Shown here: in pieces, positions 1 through 8,017 of the stretch | Position numbering within the stretch: position 1 is the stretch's first letter | Layout of the letters: each line of letters starts with the position of its first letter | Assembly (NCBI GenBank): GCA_039583705.1 | Contig: JAVKSM010000056.1 | Span: forward strand, 1 to 18,935 | Length of the DNA: 18,935 nt | DNA from: JAVKSM01 sp039583705 | Lineage (GTDB): Bacteria; Actinomycetota; Actinomycetes; Mycobacteriales; Pseudonocardiaceae | Reading direction: 5' to 3' | The notes under the pieces: generated by a model | Database searches by the model: none | What the model was told of the DNA's origin: nothing | The model's input: only the letters and a program-made list of their open reading frames with translations | Program-made: the position numbers and the translations under genes

Positions 1-14
1 CTAGGGTCGGCGGG

Positions 15-638
15 GTGGTTCCCGTCGTCGGCGTGCTCGCCTTGCAGGGCGACGTCCGCGAGCACCTAGCCGCGCTCACCGGGTGCGGTGTGGCGGCCCG
101 TCCGGTGCGGCGCGCCGTCGAGCTCGCCGGCGTCGACGCCCTGGTGCTGCCCGGCGGGGAATCCACGACTGTGAGCCGGCTGCTCGACGCGTTCGAGTTG
201 CTCGACCCACTGCGGGTCAGGCTCGCCGAGGGGATGCCGGCGTTCGGGTGCTGCGCTGGAATGATCCTGCTCGCCCGCGAGGTCCTGGACGGTCGGCCCG
301 ACCAGCACCTGCTCGGGGCTGTGGACATGATCGTTCGGCGCAATGCCTTCGGCCGCCAGGTCGACTCTTTCGAGACTGACCTGTCCCTCGTGGGGATGGG
401 TGGCGGGCCGGTACGGGCGGTGTTCATCCGTGCGCCGTGGGTGGAGGCGGTCGGCCCGGGCGTCGAGGTGCTCGCCAGGGTGCCCGACGATCCGGCCGCC
501 GGTGCCGCCGCCGGTAGGATCGTGGCCGTTCGACAGGGATCGGTGCTCGCGACCGCGTTCCACCCGGAGCTGACCGGGGACGGGCGGATGCACCGCCTGT
601 TCTGCGACCTCGTTCGACACGCGGTGCGCGCGGCGTGA
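15..638 (+). CDS. pdxT: Pyridoxal 5'-phosphate synthase glutaminase subunit PdxT
   Basis: PdxT hydrolyses glutamine and passes the ammonia to PdxS, which builds pyridoxal 5'-phosphate (vitamin B6) in the cytoplasm. The 207-residue protein has the family's usual length. Visible motifs are VLALQGDVREH (residues 7-17), PGGEST (46-51, oxyanion region), FGCCAGM (77-83, with the nucleophile being Cys80, the cysteine before AG), RRNAFGRQ (108-115) and FHPEL (182-186, giving His183 and Glu185 of the catalytic triad). The start is GTG. Only 14 bases lie upstream in the window, so a slightly earlier start outside it cannot be excluded. PdxS is usually encoded just upstream but lies outside the window. 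yebC follows after 42 bases on the same strand, the normal actinobacterial order. Confidence 0.95.
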   Translation: MVPVVGVLALQGDVREHLAALTGCGVAARPVRRAVELAGVDALVLPGGESTTVSRLLDAFELLDPLRVRLAEGMPAFGCCAGMILLAREVLDGRPDQHLLGAVDMIVRRNAFGRQVDSFETDLSLVGMGGGPVRAVFIRAPWVEAVGPGVEVLARVPDDPAAGAAAGRIVAVRQGSVLATAFHPELTGDGRMHRLFCDLVRHAVRAA

Positions 639-680
639 GACGCGGCACCGGGGCACCGACGGTACGGAGGGACCCCGGCG

Positions 681-1430
<750 letters not shown>

Positions 1431-1441
1431 CCCTCCCTATC

Positions 1442-1465
1442 CCTCGGGAAGCCGGCTTTTCGGGG
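1442..1465 (+). terminator. Stem-loop after yebC, possible terminator
   Basis: Bases 1442-1451 can pair with 1456-1465 as a 10-bp stem (three G-U pairs) around a CCGG tetraloop. It starts 12 bases after the yebC stop codon. There is no T-run directly after it, so it would be a U-tract-less actinobacterial terminator or only an RNA structure. Its place between yebC and a separately regulated ruvCAB promoter fits a terminator. Confidence 0.45.
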
Positions 1466-1473
1466 AACCGCTG

Positions 1474-1527
1474 GTCCGGGTAAGCGCGTCCGGGTGAACG
1501 CAACGGTCCGGGCGAGCGCGGGTGAGC
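1474..1527 (+). repeat. Three (and a half) tandem 14-bp repeats in the ruvC leader
   Basis: The pattern GTCCGGGYRARCGC occurs at 1474-1487, 1488-1501 (directly abutting) and 1506-1519. A partial copy GGGTGAGC follows at 1520-1527. The copies lie about 50-100 bases upstream of the putative -10 box and the LexA box of ruvCAB. They may be protein-binding sites or simply a local duplication; I know of no named regulator for this motif. Confidence 0.6.
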
Positions 1528-1575
1528 CCACTGGGTGGGTGCGCGTCGGTGCGGGAGGCGCTGGGCGCAACGCGG

Positions 1576-1581
1576 TAGCGT
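1576..1581 (+). promoter_or_regulatory. Putative -10 box of the ruvCAB promoter
   Basis: TAGCGT fits the actinobacterial TANNNT -10 pattern. It would place transcription start near 1588, right at the LexA box, so repressor binding would block initiation. No convincing -35 hexamer is present, which is common for SOS promoters of this group. Confidence 0.4.
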
Positions 1582-1587
1582 CGCTCC

Positions 1588-1603
1588 TCGAACGGGCGTT
1601 CGG
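1588..1603 (+). promoter_or_regulatory. LexA (SOS) operator upstream of ruvC
   Basis: TCGAACGGGCGTTCGG matches the Gram-positive/actinobacterial SOS box TCGAAC-N4-GTTCGA at 11 of 12 fixed positions; only the last A is G. It lies 24 bases before the ruvC start codon and just after a putative -10 box. DNA-damage control of ruvCAB through LexA is established in other bacteria, including mycobacteria. This is the clearest regulatory site in the window. Confidence 0.85.
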
Positions 1604-1627
1604 CGGCAGGTCGTCCTGGGAGGCAGT

Positions 1628-2206
1628 GTGCGGGTGCTGGGCGTGGACCCCGGGCTGACCCGGTGCGGGCTCGGCGTCGTCGACGGCGGGGCCGGCCGCA
1701 GCGTCGCCCGGGTCGCGGTCGACGTGGTGCGCACCCCCGCGGCCGCCGTGGTGGCGCAGCGGCTGCTCGTGCTCGCCGACACCGTCGAGGCCTGGCTGGC
1801 GCGGTTCCACCCCGACGTGGTCGCCGTCGAACAGGTCTTCAGCCAGCACAACGTGGCTACGGTGATGGGGACCGCCCAGGCCGGCGGGGTGGTCGCGCTG
1901 CTGGCGGCCCGCGCCGGCATCCCGGTGGCCTTCCACACCCCGAGCGAGGTGAAGGCGGCGGTCACCGGGTCCGGCCGCGCCGGCAAGGCACAGGTCTCGG
2001 CGATGGTGACCCGGCTGCTGGGGCTCCCCGAACGGCCCAGCCCGGCCGACGCCGCCGACGCGCTCGCGCTTGCCATCTGCCACTGCTGGCGGACGCCGAC
2101 GAACGACCGGATCGCGCAGGTCCGGGTGGCGTCCGAGGCACTCGCTCGCGCGCACCGCGCCAGACTCGCCGCGTCCGCCGCCCGGGCGGCCGGGAGGACA
2201 CCGTGA
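1628..2206 (+). CDS. ruvC: Crossover junction endodeoxyribonuclease RuvC
   Basis: RuvC cuts Holliday junctions symmetrically during recombinational repair, working on RuvAB-bound junctions. The 192-residue protein shows the RNase H-like fold with the four acidic catalytic residues Asp7 (RVLGVDPGLTRCG), Glu68 (VVAVEQVF), Asp141 and Asp144 (PADAADALALAI). The GTG at 1628 is chosen because the family begins directly with the VLGVDPG strand and GGGAGG (1618-1623) lies 4 bases upstream. The reading frame is open farther 5', to about 1535, but that stretch contains the LexA box and has no family similarity. The stop overlaps the ruvA start by 4 bases (GTGA), implying translational coupling. The gene heads a LexA-controlled operon. 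Confidence 0.95.
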   Translation: MRVLGVDPGLTRCGLGVVDGGAGRSVARVAVDVVRTPAAAVVAQRLLVLADTVEAWLARFHPDVVAVEQVFSQHNVATVMGTAQAGGVVALLAARAGIPVAFHTPSEVKAAVTGSGRAGKAQVSAMVTRLLGLPERPSPADAADALALAICHCWRTPTNDRIAQVRVASEALARAHRARLAASAARAAGRTP

Positions 2207-2802
2207 TCGCGGCCCTGCGGGGGGTCGTGCTCGGGGTCAGCCTGGGCTCCGCGGTGGTCGAGGTCGGCGGCATCGGGCTGGAGGTGCACGCGACGCCGGC
2301 CACGCTTGCGGGCCTGCGGCCCGGCACCGAGGTGAGGCTGGTGACCACGCTCGTCGTGCGGGAGGACGCGCTGACCCTCTACGGGTTCGCCGACGCCGAA
2401 GCCCGTGACCTGTTCGTCCTGCTGCAGACGGTCAGTGGGGTGGGACCGCGGCTGGCGTTGGCCGCGTTGGCCGTGCTGGAGCCCGCCGAGCTGCGCCGGG
2501 CACTGTCCGAGGCCGACCTGGCGGCCCTGATCCGGGTGCCAGGCGTCGGCCGCAAGGGCGCCGAGCGGCTCGTCGTCGAGTTGCGGGACAGGGTGGTCCC
2601 GGTGCCCGTCCGGCCCGGGACGACGGGTGGTCGCGGCGCGCGCCGCGACGAAGTGGTGGCGGCCCTGGTCGGGCTCGGCTTCGCCGGCCGGCAGGCCGAG
2701 CAGTCCGTCGACGCGGTGCTCGCCGCCGGAGCCGACGGCGGGCCCGCCGACACTGCCAGTGTGCTGCGCAGCGCGCTGGCCCGGCTCGGTGGCGGCCGGT
2801 GA
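2203..2802 (+). CDS. ruvA: Holliday junction branch migration complex subunit RuvA
   Basis: RuvA tetramers bind four-way DNA junctions and load the RuvB motor. The 199-residue protein has the expected three parts: an N-terminal OB fold (about 1-62, starting MIAALRGVV and ending ALTLYGF), two helix-hairpin-helix motifs (VSGVGPRLALAAL about 77-89 and VPGVGRKGAERLV about 112-124), and, after a short flexible linker (about 132-148), a C-terminal RuvB-contacting domain (VVAALVGLGFAGRQAE about 151-166). The GTG start overlaps the ruvC stop, with GGGAGGA at 2192-2198 as ribosome site. Its own stop overlaps the ruvB start in the same way. Length and order are standard. Confidence 0.96.
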   Translation: MIAALRGVVLGVSLGSAVVEVGGIGLEVHATPATLAGLRPGTEVRLVTTLVVREDALTLYGFADAEARDLFVLLQTVSGVGPRLALAALAVLEPAELRRALSEADLAALIRVPGVGRKGAERLVVELRDRVVPVPVRPGTTGGRGARRDEVVAALVGLGFAGRQAEQSVDAVLAAGADGGPADTASVLRSALARLGGGR

Positions 2803-3833
2803 CCGAGCCGGCCCTGTCCGCCCGGGCCGACCCCGGCGAGCGCGAGGCCGAGGTCGCACTGCGACCCCGCCGGCTCTCCGAGTTCGTCGGCCAGGCCCGG
2901 GTGCGCGAGCAGCTCGAGCTCGTGCTGACGGGCGCCGTCCGCCGCGGCAGCCCACCGGACCACGTCCTGCTCTCCGGCCCGCCAGGATTGGGCAAGACCA
3001 GCCTGGCAATGATCATCGCGGCCGAGCTGGGCGCACCGATCCGGATCACCTCCGGCCCCGCCCTGGAGCGGGCCGGCGACCTCGCCGCGATGCTGTCCAA
3101 CCTCGTCGCGGGCGACGTGCTGTTCATCGACGAGATCCACCGCATCGCCCGTCCTGCCGAGGAGATGCTCTACCTGGCGATGGAGGACTTCCGGGTCGAC
3201 GTGGTCGTCGGCAAGGGCCCCGGAGCCACGAGCATCCCGCTGGACATCGCCCCGTTCACCCTCGTCGGCGCCACCACCCGGTCCGGGGCGCTGACGGGTC
3301 CGCTGCGCGACCGGTTCGGATTCACCGCGCATATGGAGTTCTACGAGCCCGACGAGCTGGAGCTGGTGCTGCGCCGCAGCGCCGCGATCCTCGGCATCGA
3401 CCTGCGCGGGGAGGGTGCCGCGGAGATTGCCGGGCGCGCTCGCGGCACGCCGCGGATCGCCAACCGGCTGCTGCGCCGGGTGCGCGACTACGCCGAGGTG
3501 CGGGCGGACGGAACGCTCACCCGGGACGCGGCTCGCGCCGCGCTGGCCGTCTACGACGTGGACGAGCTGGGACTGGACCGGTTGGACCGCGCGGTGCTGG
3601 CCGCGCTGGTGCGTTTCTTCGCAGGAGGCCCGGTGGGAGTCTCGACGCTCGCGGTTGCGGTCGGGGAGGAGCCCGCGACCGTGGAGGAGGTGTGCGAGCC
3701 GTTCCTGGTGCGGGCAGGCATGCTGGCGCGCACCCCCCGCGGCAGGGTGGCCACCGCTGCCGCCTGGCGGCACCTGGGTGTCACTCCACCCCCGGACGGT
3801 GCCGGTGAGGGGCAGCCGACGCTGTTCGGCTGA
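2799..3833 (+). CDS. ruvB: Holliday junction branch migration ATPase RuvB
   Basis: RuvB is the AAA+ hexameric motor that pumps DNA through the RuvA-bound junction. The 344-residue protein carries Walker A GPPGLGKT (60-67), Walker B LFIDEIHR (108-115), sensor-1 region GATTRSG (157-163) and the arginine-finger region GPLRDRFG (167-174). The C-terminal winged helix is recognisable by GGPVGVSTLA and by EPFLVRAGMLARTPRGR near the end. The GTG start overlaps the ruvA stop by 4 bases, so the three ruv genes form one coupled operon. No defect is visible. Confidence 0.97.
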   Translation: MTEPALSARADPGEREAEVALRPRRLSEFVGQARVREQLELVLTGAVRRGSPPDHVLLSGPPGLGKTSLAMIIAAELGAPIRITSGPALERAGDLAAMLSNLVAGDVLFIDEIHRIARPAEEMLYLAMEDFRVDVVVGKGPGATSIPLDIAPFTLVGATTRSGALTGPLRDRFGFTAHMEFYEPDELELVLRRSAAILGIDLRGEGAAEIAGRARGTPRIANRLLRRVRDYAEVRADGTLTRDAARAALAVYDVDELGLDRLDRAVLAALVRFFAGGPVGVSTLAVAVGEEPATVEEVCEPFLVRAGMLARTPRGRVATAAAWRHLGVTPPPDGAGEGQPTLFG

Positions 3834-3901
3834 AGCTGGCAGACTCGGGCGAGGACGGTGCCCGCGAAACCGACGAGCTGGGCACCCAGGAACGGAGAGT
3901 G

Positions 3902-4276
3902 ATGGACGTTTCCCTGCTGCTACCCCTGCTCATCCTGTTGCTGCTGGTGCCGATCTTCCTCAGCAGCCGTCGCCAGCGTCGGCAGGTGCAGGAGATGCAG
4001 AAGCTGCAGAAGTCCCTGGTCCCGGGCGACACCGTGATGACCACCTCCGGCCTGCGGGCCACCGTGCTGTCGGTGGACGGCGAGGGCACGGTCGACCTGG
4101 AGATCGCCCCCGGTGTGCACACCACCTGGGTCAGGGCGGCGATCCGGGAGAAGGTCGAGCCTGTCCTGGCCCTCGGGCGCGACAGGGCCGCGGACGGTGA
4201 GAGCTACCTGCAGGGTCCGGGAGAGGCCCTGCACGGTCCGGGGGAGGCCGGCGGGGCCAGGGCGACGGGAACCTGA
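3902..4276 (+). CDS. yajC: Preprotein translocase subunit YajC
   Basis: YajC is the small single-span membrane partner of SecD-SecF. The 124-residue protein has a very hydrophobic segment at about residues 4-21, a basic stop-transfer stretch (SSRRQRRQ) and the conserved cytoplasmic motif LVPGDTVMTTSGLRATV (about 39-55). ATG 3902 is preferred to the GTG three bases earlier because GGAG at 3894-3897 then has a workable 4-base spacing. The tail after about residue 90 is poorly conserved and contains a 7-residue tandem duplication (GPGEA twice) encoded by the repeat at 4208-4249. It is followed by secD after 125 bases. Confidence 0.92.
   Translation: MDVSLLLPLLILLLLVPIFLSSRRQRRQVQEMQKLQKSLVPGDTVMTTSGLRATVLSVDGEGTVDLEIAPGVHTTWVRAAIREKVEPVLALGRDRAADGESYLQGPGEALHGPGEAGGARATGT
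4208..4249 (+). repeat. 21-bp tandem duplication inside yajC
   Basis: Bases 4208-4228 and 4229-4249 are tandem copies differing at two positions, in frame with yajC and encoding LQGPGEA and LHGPGEA. The high identity points to a recent duplication in the unconstrained C-terminal tail. Confidence 0.8.
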
Positions 4277-4401
4277 CACCTCACCCTGGTCGTTCACCCT
4301 CCGGTATCGACCCCCACTGGGTACCAGATCGGGCCCCGGTACTGTGGCCTGCGCTGGCCGTGCCCCTCGCCGAGCCCTTGCTGATCCTGGAGTGACGAGC
4401 A
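4277..4401. other. yajC-secD intergenic region
   Basis: These 125 bases contain no gene. TACTGT at 4340-4345 could serve as a -10 box for secD (TANNNT pattern), but no -35 partner is visible and read-through from yajC is equally likely. GTACC (4321-4325 region) and GGTAC (4339-4342 region) form a short 5-bp inverted repeat around it. The secD ribosome site GGAG lies at 4389-4392. Confidence 0.3.
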
Positions 4402-6174
4402 GTGCCACCTCCCGCCGGGCAGATCCGGCCGCTGCGCTACCTGGCTGCATTCGCCGGCCTCGTCGTCGTGCTCTACGCGCTGGTGTTCCTCACCGGCAAC
4501 GCGGCCCCCAAGCTCGGCATCGACCTGCAGGGTGGCACCCGCGTCACCCTCACCGCGCGCACGGAGAACGGCAACCCGCCCGCCGCGGACCAGCTCAACC
4601 AGGCCCGCCAGATCATCGATCAGCGGGTCAACGGCCTGGGTGTGGCCGGCGCCGAGGTGGTGCAGAACGGCAACAACCTTGTGATCACGGTGCCCGGCAA
4701 CCAGGGCGACCAGGCCAAGAGCCTCGGCGAGACGGCCCGGCTGCGGTTCCGGCCGGTTCAGCAGGGCCCGGTGCCGGCCGGTCCGACGGCGACGCCGGCC
4801 CCCGCCGCACCGCCGGCTGTCGGTGGGGCGAGCGCGTCGCCCCGCGCGCCCGCGAGCCCCGCCCCGTCCAGCCCCGCCCCGTCCAGTGCGGCGCCGTCGA
4901 GACCAGCGCCGTCGAGACCGGTGCCGCAGGGCATGGGCGGCTCTGCCCCCGTCGTCCCGCAGCAGGCCGCCGCGCCCACCACCGGCGGATCCCCGGCGCC
5001 GACGAGCGGCGCGCCGCCGCCCCCGGCGCCCGCCGCCCCCGGCCAGCAGCCACCCTCCCCGGCCAATCCGCAGGTGGCTGCCGAGATCGCGCAGGCCCGC
5101 CAGGTCCGGCAGAGCACCGACCCGGCTGTGCAGGCCAAGGCGCTCGCGGCCCTGAGCTGCACCGGCAAGGACCCGCTGCGTGGCTACGACGACCCCAGCC
5201 TGCCGCTGGTCGCCTGCTCGCAGGACAACCAGTCCAAGTACGTCCTCGGTCCCACGATCGTCGAGGGCACCGACATCGCCAACGCCAACGCCAGCCAGAA
5301 CCCCAACGGCCCCGGCTACGTCGTCAACCTCGACCTCAAGGGCAGCGGCTCCTCGACCTGGTGCAGCTACACCACCAGCCACGTCGGGGACGCAGTGGCC
5401 TTCGCGCTCGACGGCCAGGTCGTCTCCGCCCCGACCGTCAACCAGCCGATCTGTGGCCCGACCCAGGTCTCCGGCAACTTCAGCCTCGCGCAGGCGCAGA
5501 ACCTGGCCGGCGTCCTGCGCTACGGGTCGCTGCCGCTGTCGTTCGACACCTCGCAGGCCCAGACGGTCTCGGCGACCCTCGGGCTGGACTCGCTGCGGGC
5601 CGGCCTCGTCGCCGGCGGCATCGGCCTGGCCCTGGTGTTCGTGTACTGCCTGTTCTACTACCGGGCGCTGGGCATCCTGACGATCCTCTCGCTGGTGCTC
5701 TCCGGGGTGCTCGTCTATGCCGTGCTGGTGCTGCTCGGCCGGTCCATCGGCTTCACCCTGGACCTGGCCGGGATCGCCGGCTTCATAGTGGCCATCGGCA
5801 TCACCGCAGACTCGTTCGTCGTGTTCTTCGAGCGGCTCAAGGACGAGGTCCGGGAGGGCCGGACGTTCCGCTCCGCCGTGCCGCGCGGCTGGGTTCGGGC
5901 GCGGCGCACCATCCTGTCCGCTGACGCCGTGAGCTTCCTGGCCTCGGCGGTGCTCTACATCCTGGCGGTCGGCGATGTGAGGGGCTTCGCGTTCACCCTG
6001 GGCATGTCCACGGTGCTGGATCTCGTCGTGGTGTTCCTCGTCACGCACCCGCTGGTGGTGCTCGCGTCGAAGTCCAGGCGCCTGTCCAGCCCCGCCTACT
6101 CCGGCCTGGGGGCGGTGCAACGGATCGGGGCCGCCCGGCGGGCTGCCGCGGCCGCCGGAGAGAGGGGCGCCTGA
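4402..6174 (+). CDS. secD: Protein translocase subunit SecD
   Basis: SecD works with SecF to pull secreted proteins off the SecYEG channel using the proton gradient. The 590-residue protein has one N-terminal membrane span (about 11-30), the motif GIDLQGGTRV (39-48), a large extracytoplasmic P1 region, and five C-terminal spans (about 399-418, 422-446, 455-476, 504-522, 527-556). The motif GIAGFIVAIGITADSFVVFF (457-476) ends in FERLKDE, the actinobacterial version of the SecD signature. Residues about 119-222 form a Pro/Ala/Ser-rich insertion, typical in kind of actinobacterial SecD, and include four APSxx pentads. Four cysteines (253, 272, 321, 351) lie in the exported region and might form disulfides. 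The GTG start has GGAG 9 bases upstream. secF starts 1 base after the stop. Confidence 0.95.
   Translation: MPPPAGQIRPLRYLAAFAGLVVVLYALVFLTGNAAPKLGIDLQGGTRVTLTARTENGNPPAADQLNQARQIIDQRVNGLGVAGAEVVQNGNNLVITVPGNQGDQAKSLGETARLRFRPVQQGPVPAGPTATPAPAAPPAVGGASASPRAPASPAPSSPAPSSAAPSRPAPSRPVPQGMGGSAPVVPQQAAAPTTGGSPAPTSGAPPPPAPAAPGQQPPSPANPQVAAEIAQARQVRQSTDPAVQAKALAALSCTGKDPLRGYDDPSLPLVACSQDNQSKYVLGPTIVEGTDIANANASQNPNGPGYVVNLDLKGSGSSTWCSYTTSHVGDAVAFALDGQVVSAPTVNQPICGPTQVSGNFSLAQAQNLAGVLRYGSLPLSFDTSQAQTVSATLGLDSLRAGLVAGGIGLALVFVYCLFYYRALGILTILSLVLSGVLVYAVLVLLGRSIGFTLDLAGIAGFIVAIGITADSFVVFFERLKDEVREGRTFRSAVPRGWVRARRTILSADAVSFLASAVLYILAVGDVRGFAFTLGMSTVLDLVVVFLVTHPLVVLASKSRRLSSPAYSGLGAVQRIGAARRAAAAAGERGA
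4861..4920 (+). repeat. Four 15-bp units encoding APSxx pentads in SecD
   Basis: Bases 4861-4920 encode APSSP-APSSA-APSRP-APSRP (residues 154-173). At DNA level the first two units and the last two units form near-perfect 15-bp tandem pairs (4861-4875/4876-4890 and 4891-4905/4906-4920). This marks repeat expansion of the Pro-rich linker. Confidence 0.75.
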
Positions 6175-6175
6175 G

Positions 6176-7414
6176 ATGAGCGCGGCCACGTCTGGCGCCA
6201 GGGCGTCGTTGTTCACCCGGCTCTACACAGGCACCGGCGCGTTCGACATCGTCGGCCGGCGCAAGATCTGGTACACGTTCTTCGGCGTCCTCGTCGTGGT
6301 GTCCATCGCCTCGATGGTGCTGCGCGGGTTCAACCTCGGGGTCGACTTCACCGGCGGGACCAGCATCCAGTTCCCGGCCGGCGCCGCGACGGTCCAGCAG
6401 GTGGAGGCCACCTACGCCCAGGCCCTCGGCCAGCAGCCCTCCACAGTGCAGACCGTGGGCAGCGGTGGTTCGGCGTCGATCGTGATCCGCTCGCCTGCGT
6501 TGTCGCAGGCACAGGTCGTCGCGCTCAAGCAAGCGCTGGTCGCCCGCTTCCACCCGGTCGGCTCCGCCGGACAGTCGGCGCAGGATGCGATCAGCGACAG
6601 CGCCGTGAGCGCGAGCTGGGGGGGGGAGATCACCCGGCAGGCGGCGATCGCGCTGGGGGTGTTCCTCGTCCTGGTCACGGTCTTCCTGGCGTTCTACTTC
6701 GAGCGGCCGATGGCGCTGGCCGCCCTCATCGCGCTGGGCCACGACGTCGTGGTCACGGCGGGCATCTACTCGCTGGTCGGCTTCGAGGTGACCCCGGGCA
6801 CGGTCATCGGGCTGCTCACCATCCTCGGGTTCTCGCTCTACGACACGGTCGTGGTCTTCGACAAGGTGCGGGAGAACGCTCGGGGGCTGCTCGGGCTGAC
6901 CCGGCGCACCTACGCCGAGACGGCGAACCTGGCGCTGAACCAGACGCTCATGCGCTCGATCAACACCTCGCTCATCGCGGTGCTGCCGGTGCTCGGGCTG
7001 CTCGTGGTCGGCGTCGGCGTCCTCGGCGTGGGGACGCTGAAGGATCTCGCGCTGGTCCAGCTCGTCGGCCTGCTCGCCGGCACCGCGTCTTCGATCTTCC
7101 TGGCCACGCCGCTGCTGGTGGACGTCAAGATGCGGGACCGGCGCTTCCAGGCGCAGGCGCGGCGCGTCGCCGCCAGGAGGACCAGACTGGCCCAGCAGGT
7201 GACCGGACCGACCGGGGAGGAGGTCGCGGACCCGGACGCGCCGATCCCCGACGAGGACGCGGCGCTGGCCGCCGAGCTGCGCCGGGAGCGGGCGCTGACG
7301 GCGGCCGCGAGCGTCCCCGCCCGCACCGGCAAGGGAGCGCACTCCGCCCGGAGGTCCCCGACGCGCCGTCCCACCGGCAAGTCCGGCCGCCCCACCGGCA
7401 AGCGGCACCGGTAG
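6176..7414 (+). CDS. secF: Protein translocase subunit SecF
   Basis: SecF is the SecD partner in the membrane-embedded proton-driven export motor. The 412-residue protein has a first span at about 33-50, the motif GVDFTGGTSIQF (55-66), a short exported domain, and five further spans between about 155 and 317. The family signature GFSLYDTVVVFDKVREN (218-234) and NQTLMRSINTS (255-265) are intact. The C-terminal cytoplasmic tail (about 320-412) is charged and ends very basic with RPTGK repeated. The ATG lies 1 base after the secD stop, with a purine-rich ribosome site at about 6157-6167. A run of nine G at 6618-6626 lies in frame (Trp-Gly-Gly) and leaves the ORF open. Confidence 0.96.
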   Translation: MSAATSGARASLFTRLYTGTGAFDIVGRRKIWYTFFGVLVVVSIASMVLRGFNLGVDFTGGTSIQFPAGAATVQQVEATYAQALGQQPSTVQTVGSGGSASIVIRSPALSQAQVVALKQALVARFHPVGSAGQSAQDAISDSAVSASWGGEITRQAAIALGVFLVLVTVFLAFYFERPMALAALIALGHDVVVTAGIYSLVGFEVTPGTVIGLLTILGFSLYDTVVVFDKVRENARGLLGLTRRTYAETANLALNQTLMRSINTSLIAVLPVLGLLVVGVGVLGVGTLKDLALVQLVGLLAGTASSIFLATPLLVDVKMRDRRFQAQARRVAARRTRLAQQVTGPTGEEVADPDAPIPDEDAALAAELRRERALTAAASVPARTGKGAHSARRSPTRRPTGKSGRPTGKRHR

Positions 7415-7418
7415 CGGC

Positions 7419-7937
7419 GTGTACCAGGCCCAGCGCATCGCGGCCCTGGTGCGGGACGTGCCGGACTTCCCACGTCCCGGCGTGCTGTTCAAGGATCTCA
7501 CCCCCTTGCTCGCCGACGGGCCGGCTTTCGCGGCCGTCGTGGACCGGTTGTCCACCCTGGCGCTCGACGCGGACGTCGTCGTCGGGGTGGAGGCGCGCGG
7601 GTTCCTGCTCGGCGCCGCGGTCGCGCACGCCCTCGGGGTCGGCATCGTGCCCATCCGCAAGGCCGGCAAGCTGCCGGCGGTCGCGGCCAGCCGCAGCTAC
7701 GCCCTCGAGTACGGCGTGGCCACCCTCGAGATCCCTGCCAACGTGCTGCCGGCCGGAAGCCGGGTGCTGGTCGTCGACGACGTGCTCGCCACGGGAGGCA
7801 CCGTCGAGGCCAGTTGTGAGCTGCTGGAACAGGTCGGGGTGAGGGTGAGCGGGATCGCCGTGGTGCTCGAGCTCACCGCGCTGGGTGGTCGGGCGCGGCT
7901 GGCCGGCCGGCCGCTCCATGCGCTGCTCACCGCCTGA
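7419..7937 (+). CDS. apt: Adenine phosphoribosyltransferase
   Basis: Apt salvages adenine by joining it to PRPP to give AMP in the cytoplasm. The 172-residue protein contains the N-terminal FPRPGVLFKDLTPLL (17-31), VGVEARGFLLGAAVA (55-69), RKAGKLP (80-86), YALEYG (94-99) and the type I PRTase PRPP-binding loop VLVVDDVLATGGT (116-128). Length is normal. The GTG at 7419 lies 4 bases after the secF stop and has no clear ribosome site, so translation is probably coupled to secF. secDF-apt-rel is the usual actinobacterial order, linking export, purine salvage and the stringent response. Confidence 0.94.
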   Translation: MYQAQRIAALVRDVPDFPRPGVLFKDLTPLLADGPAFAAVVDRLSTLALDADVVVGVEARGFLLGAAVAHALGVGIVPIRKAGKLPAVAASRSYALEYGVATLEIPANVLPAGSRVLVVDDVLATGGTVEASCELLEQVGVRVSGIAVVLELTALGGRARLAGRPLHALLTA

Positions 7938-7979
7938 CGAGTCGGTCAGGTGTGAGCGGGACGTCGGCTGGCTGGCCGT

Positions 7980-7985
7980 TATCCT
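7980..7985 (+). promoter_or_regulatory. Putative -10 box of rel
   Basis: TATCCT fits TANNNT and would start transcription near 7992, giving a leader of about 26 bases to the TTG start at 8018. It lies downstream of the earliest in-frame GTG (7952), which argues against that start. No good -35 hexamer is visible. Confidence 0.35.
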
Positions 7986-8017
7986 CGTCGATACAGATGC
8001 CAGCACCGGGAGCGCCG

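Noticed and set aside
1535..1627. N-terminal extension of the ruvC frame
   Set aside because: The extension covers the LexA box and the -10 box, has no family similarity, and GTG 1628 has a ribosome site.
4294..6216. 640-residue minus-strand ORF opposite secD
   Set aside because: It is a codon-bias artefact antisense to a clearly real gene and shows no domain.
7957..7981. SigR/SigH-type promoter (GGGAC ... GTT) before rel
   Set aside because: The spacing between GGGAC and GTT is only 15 bases, against about 18-19 expected for this sigma class.
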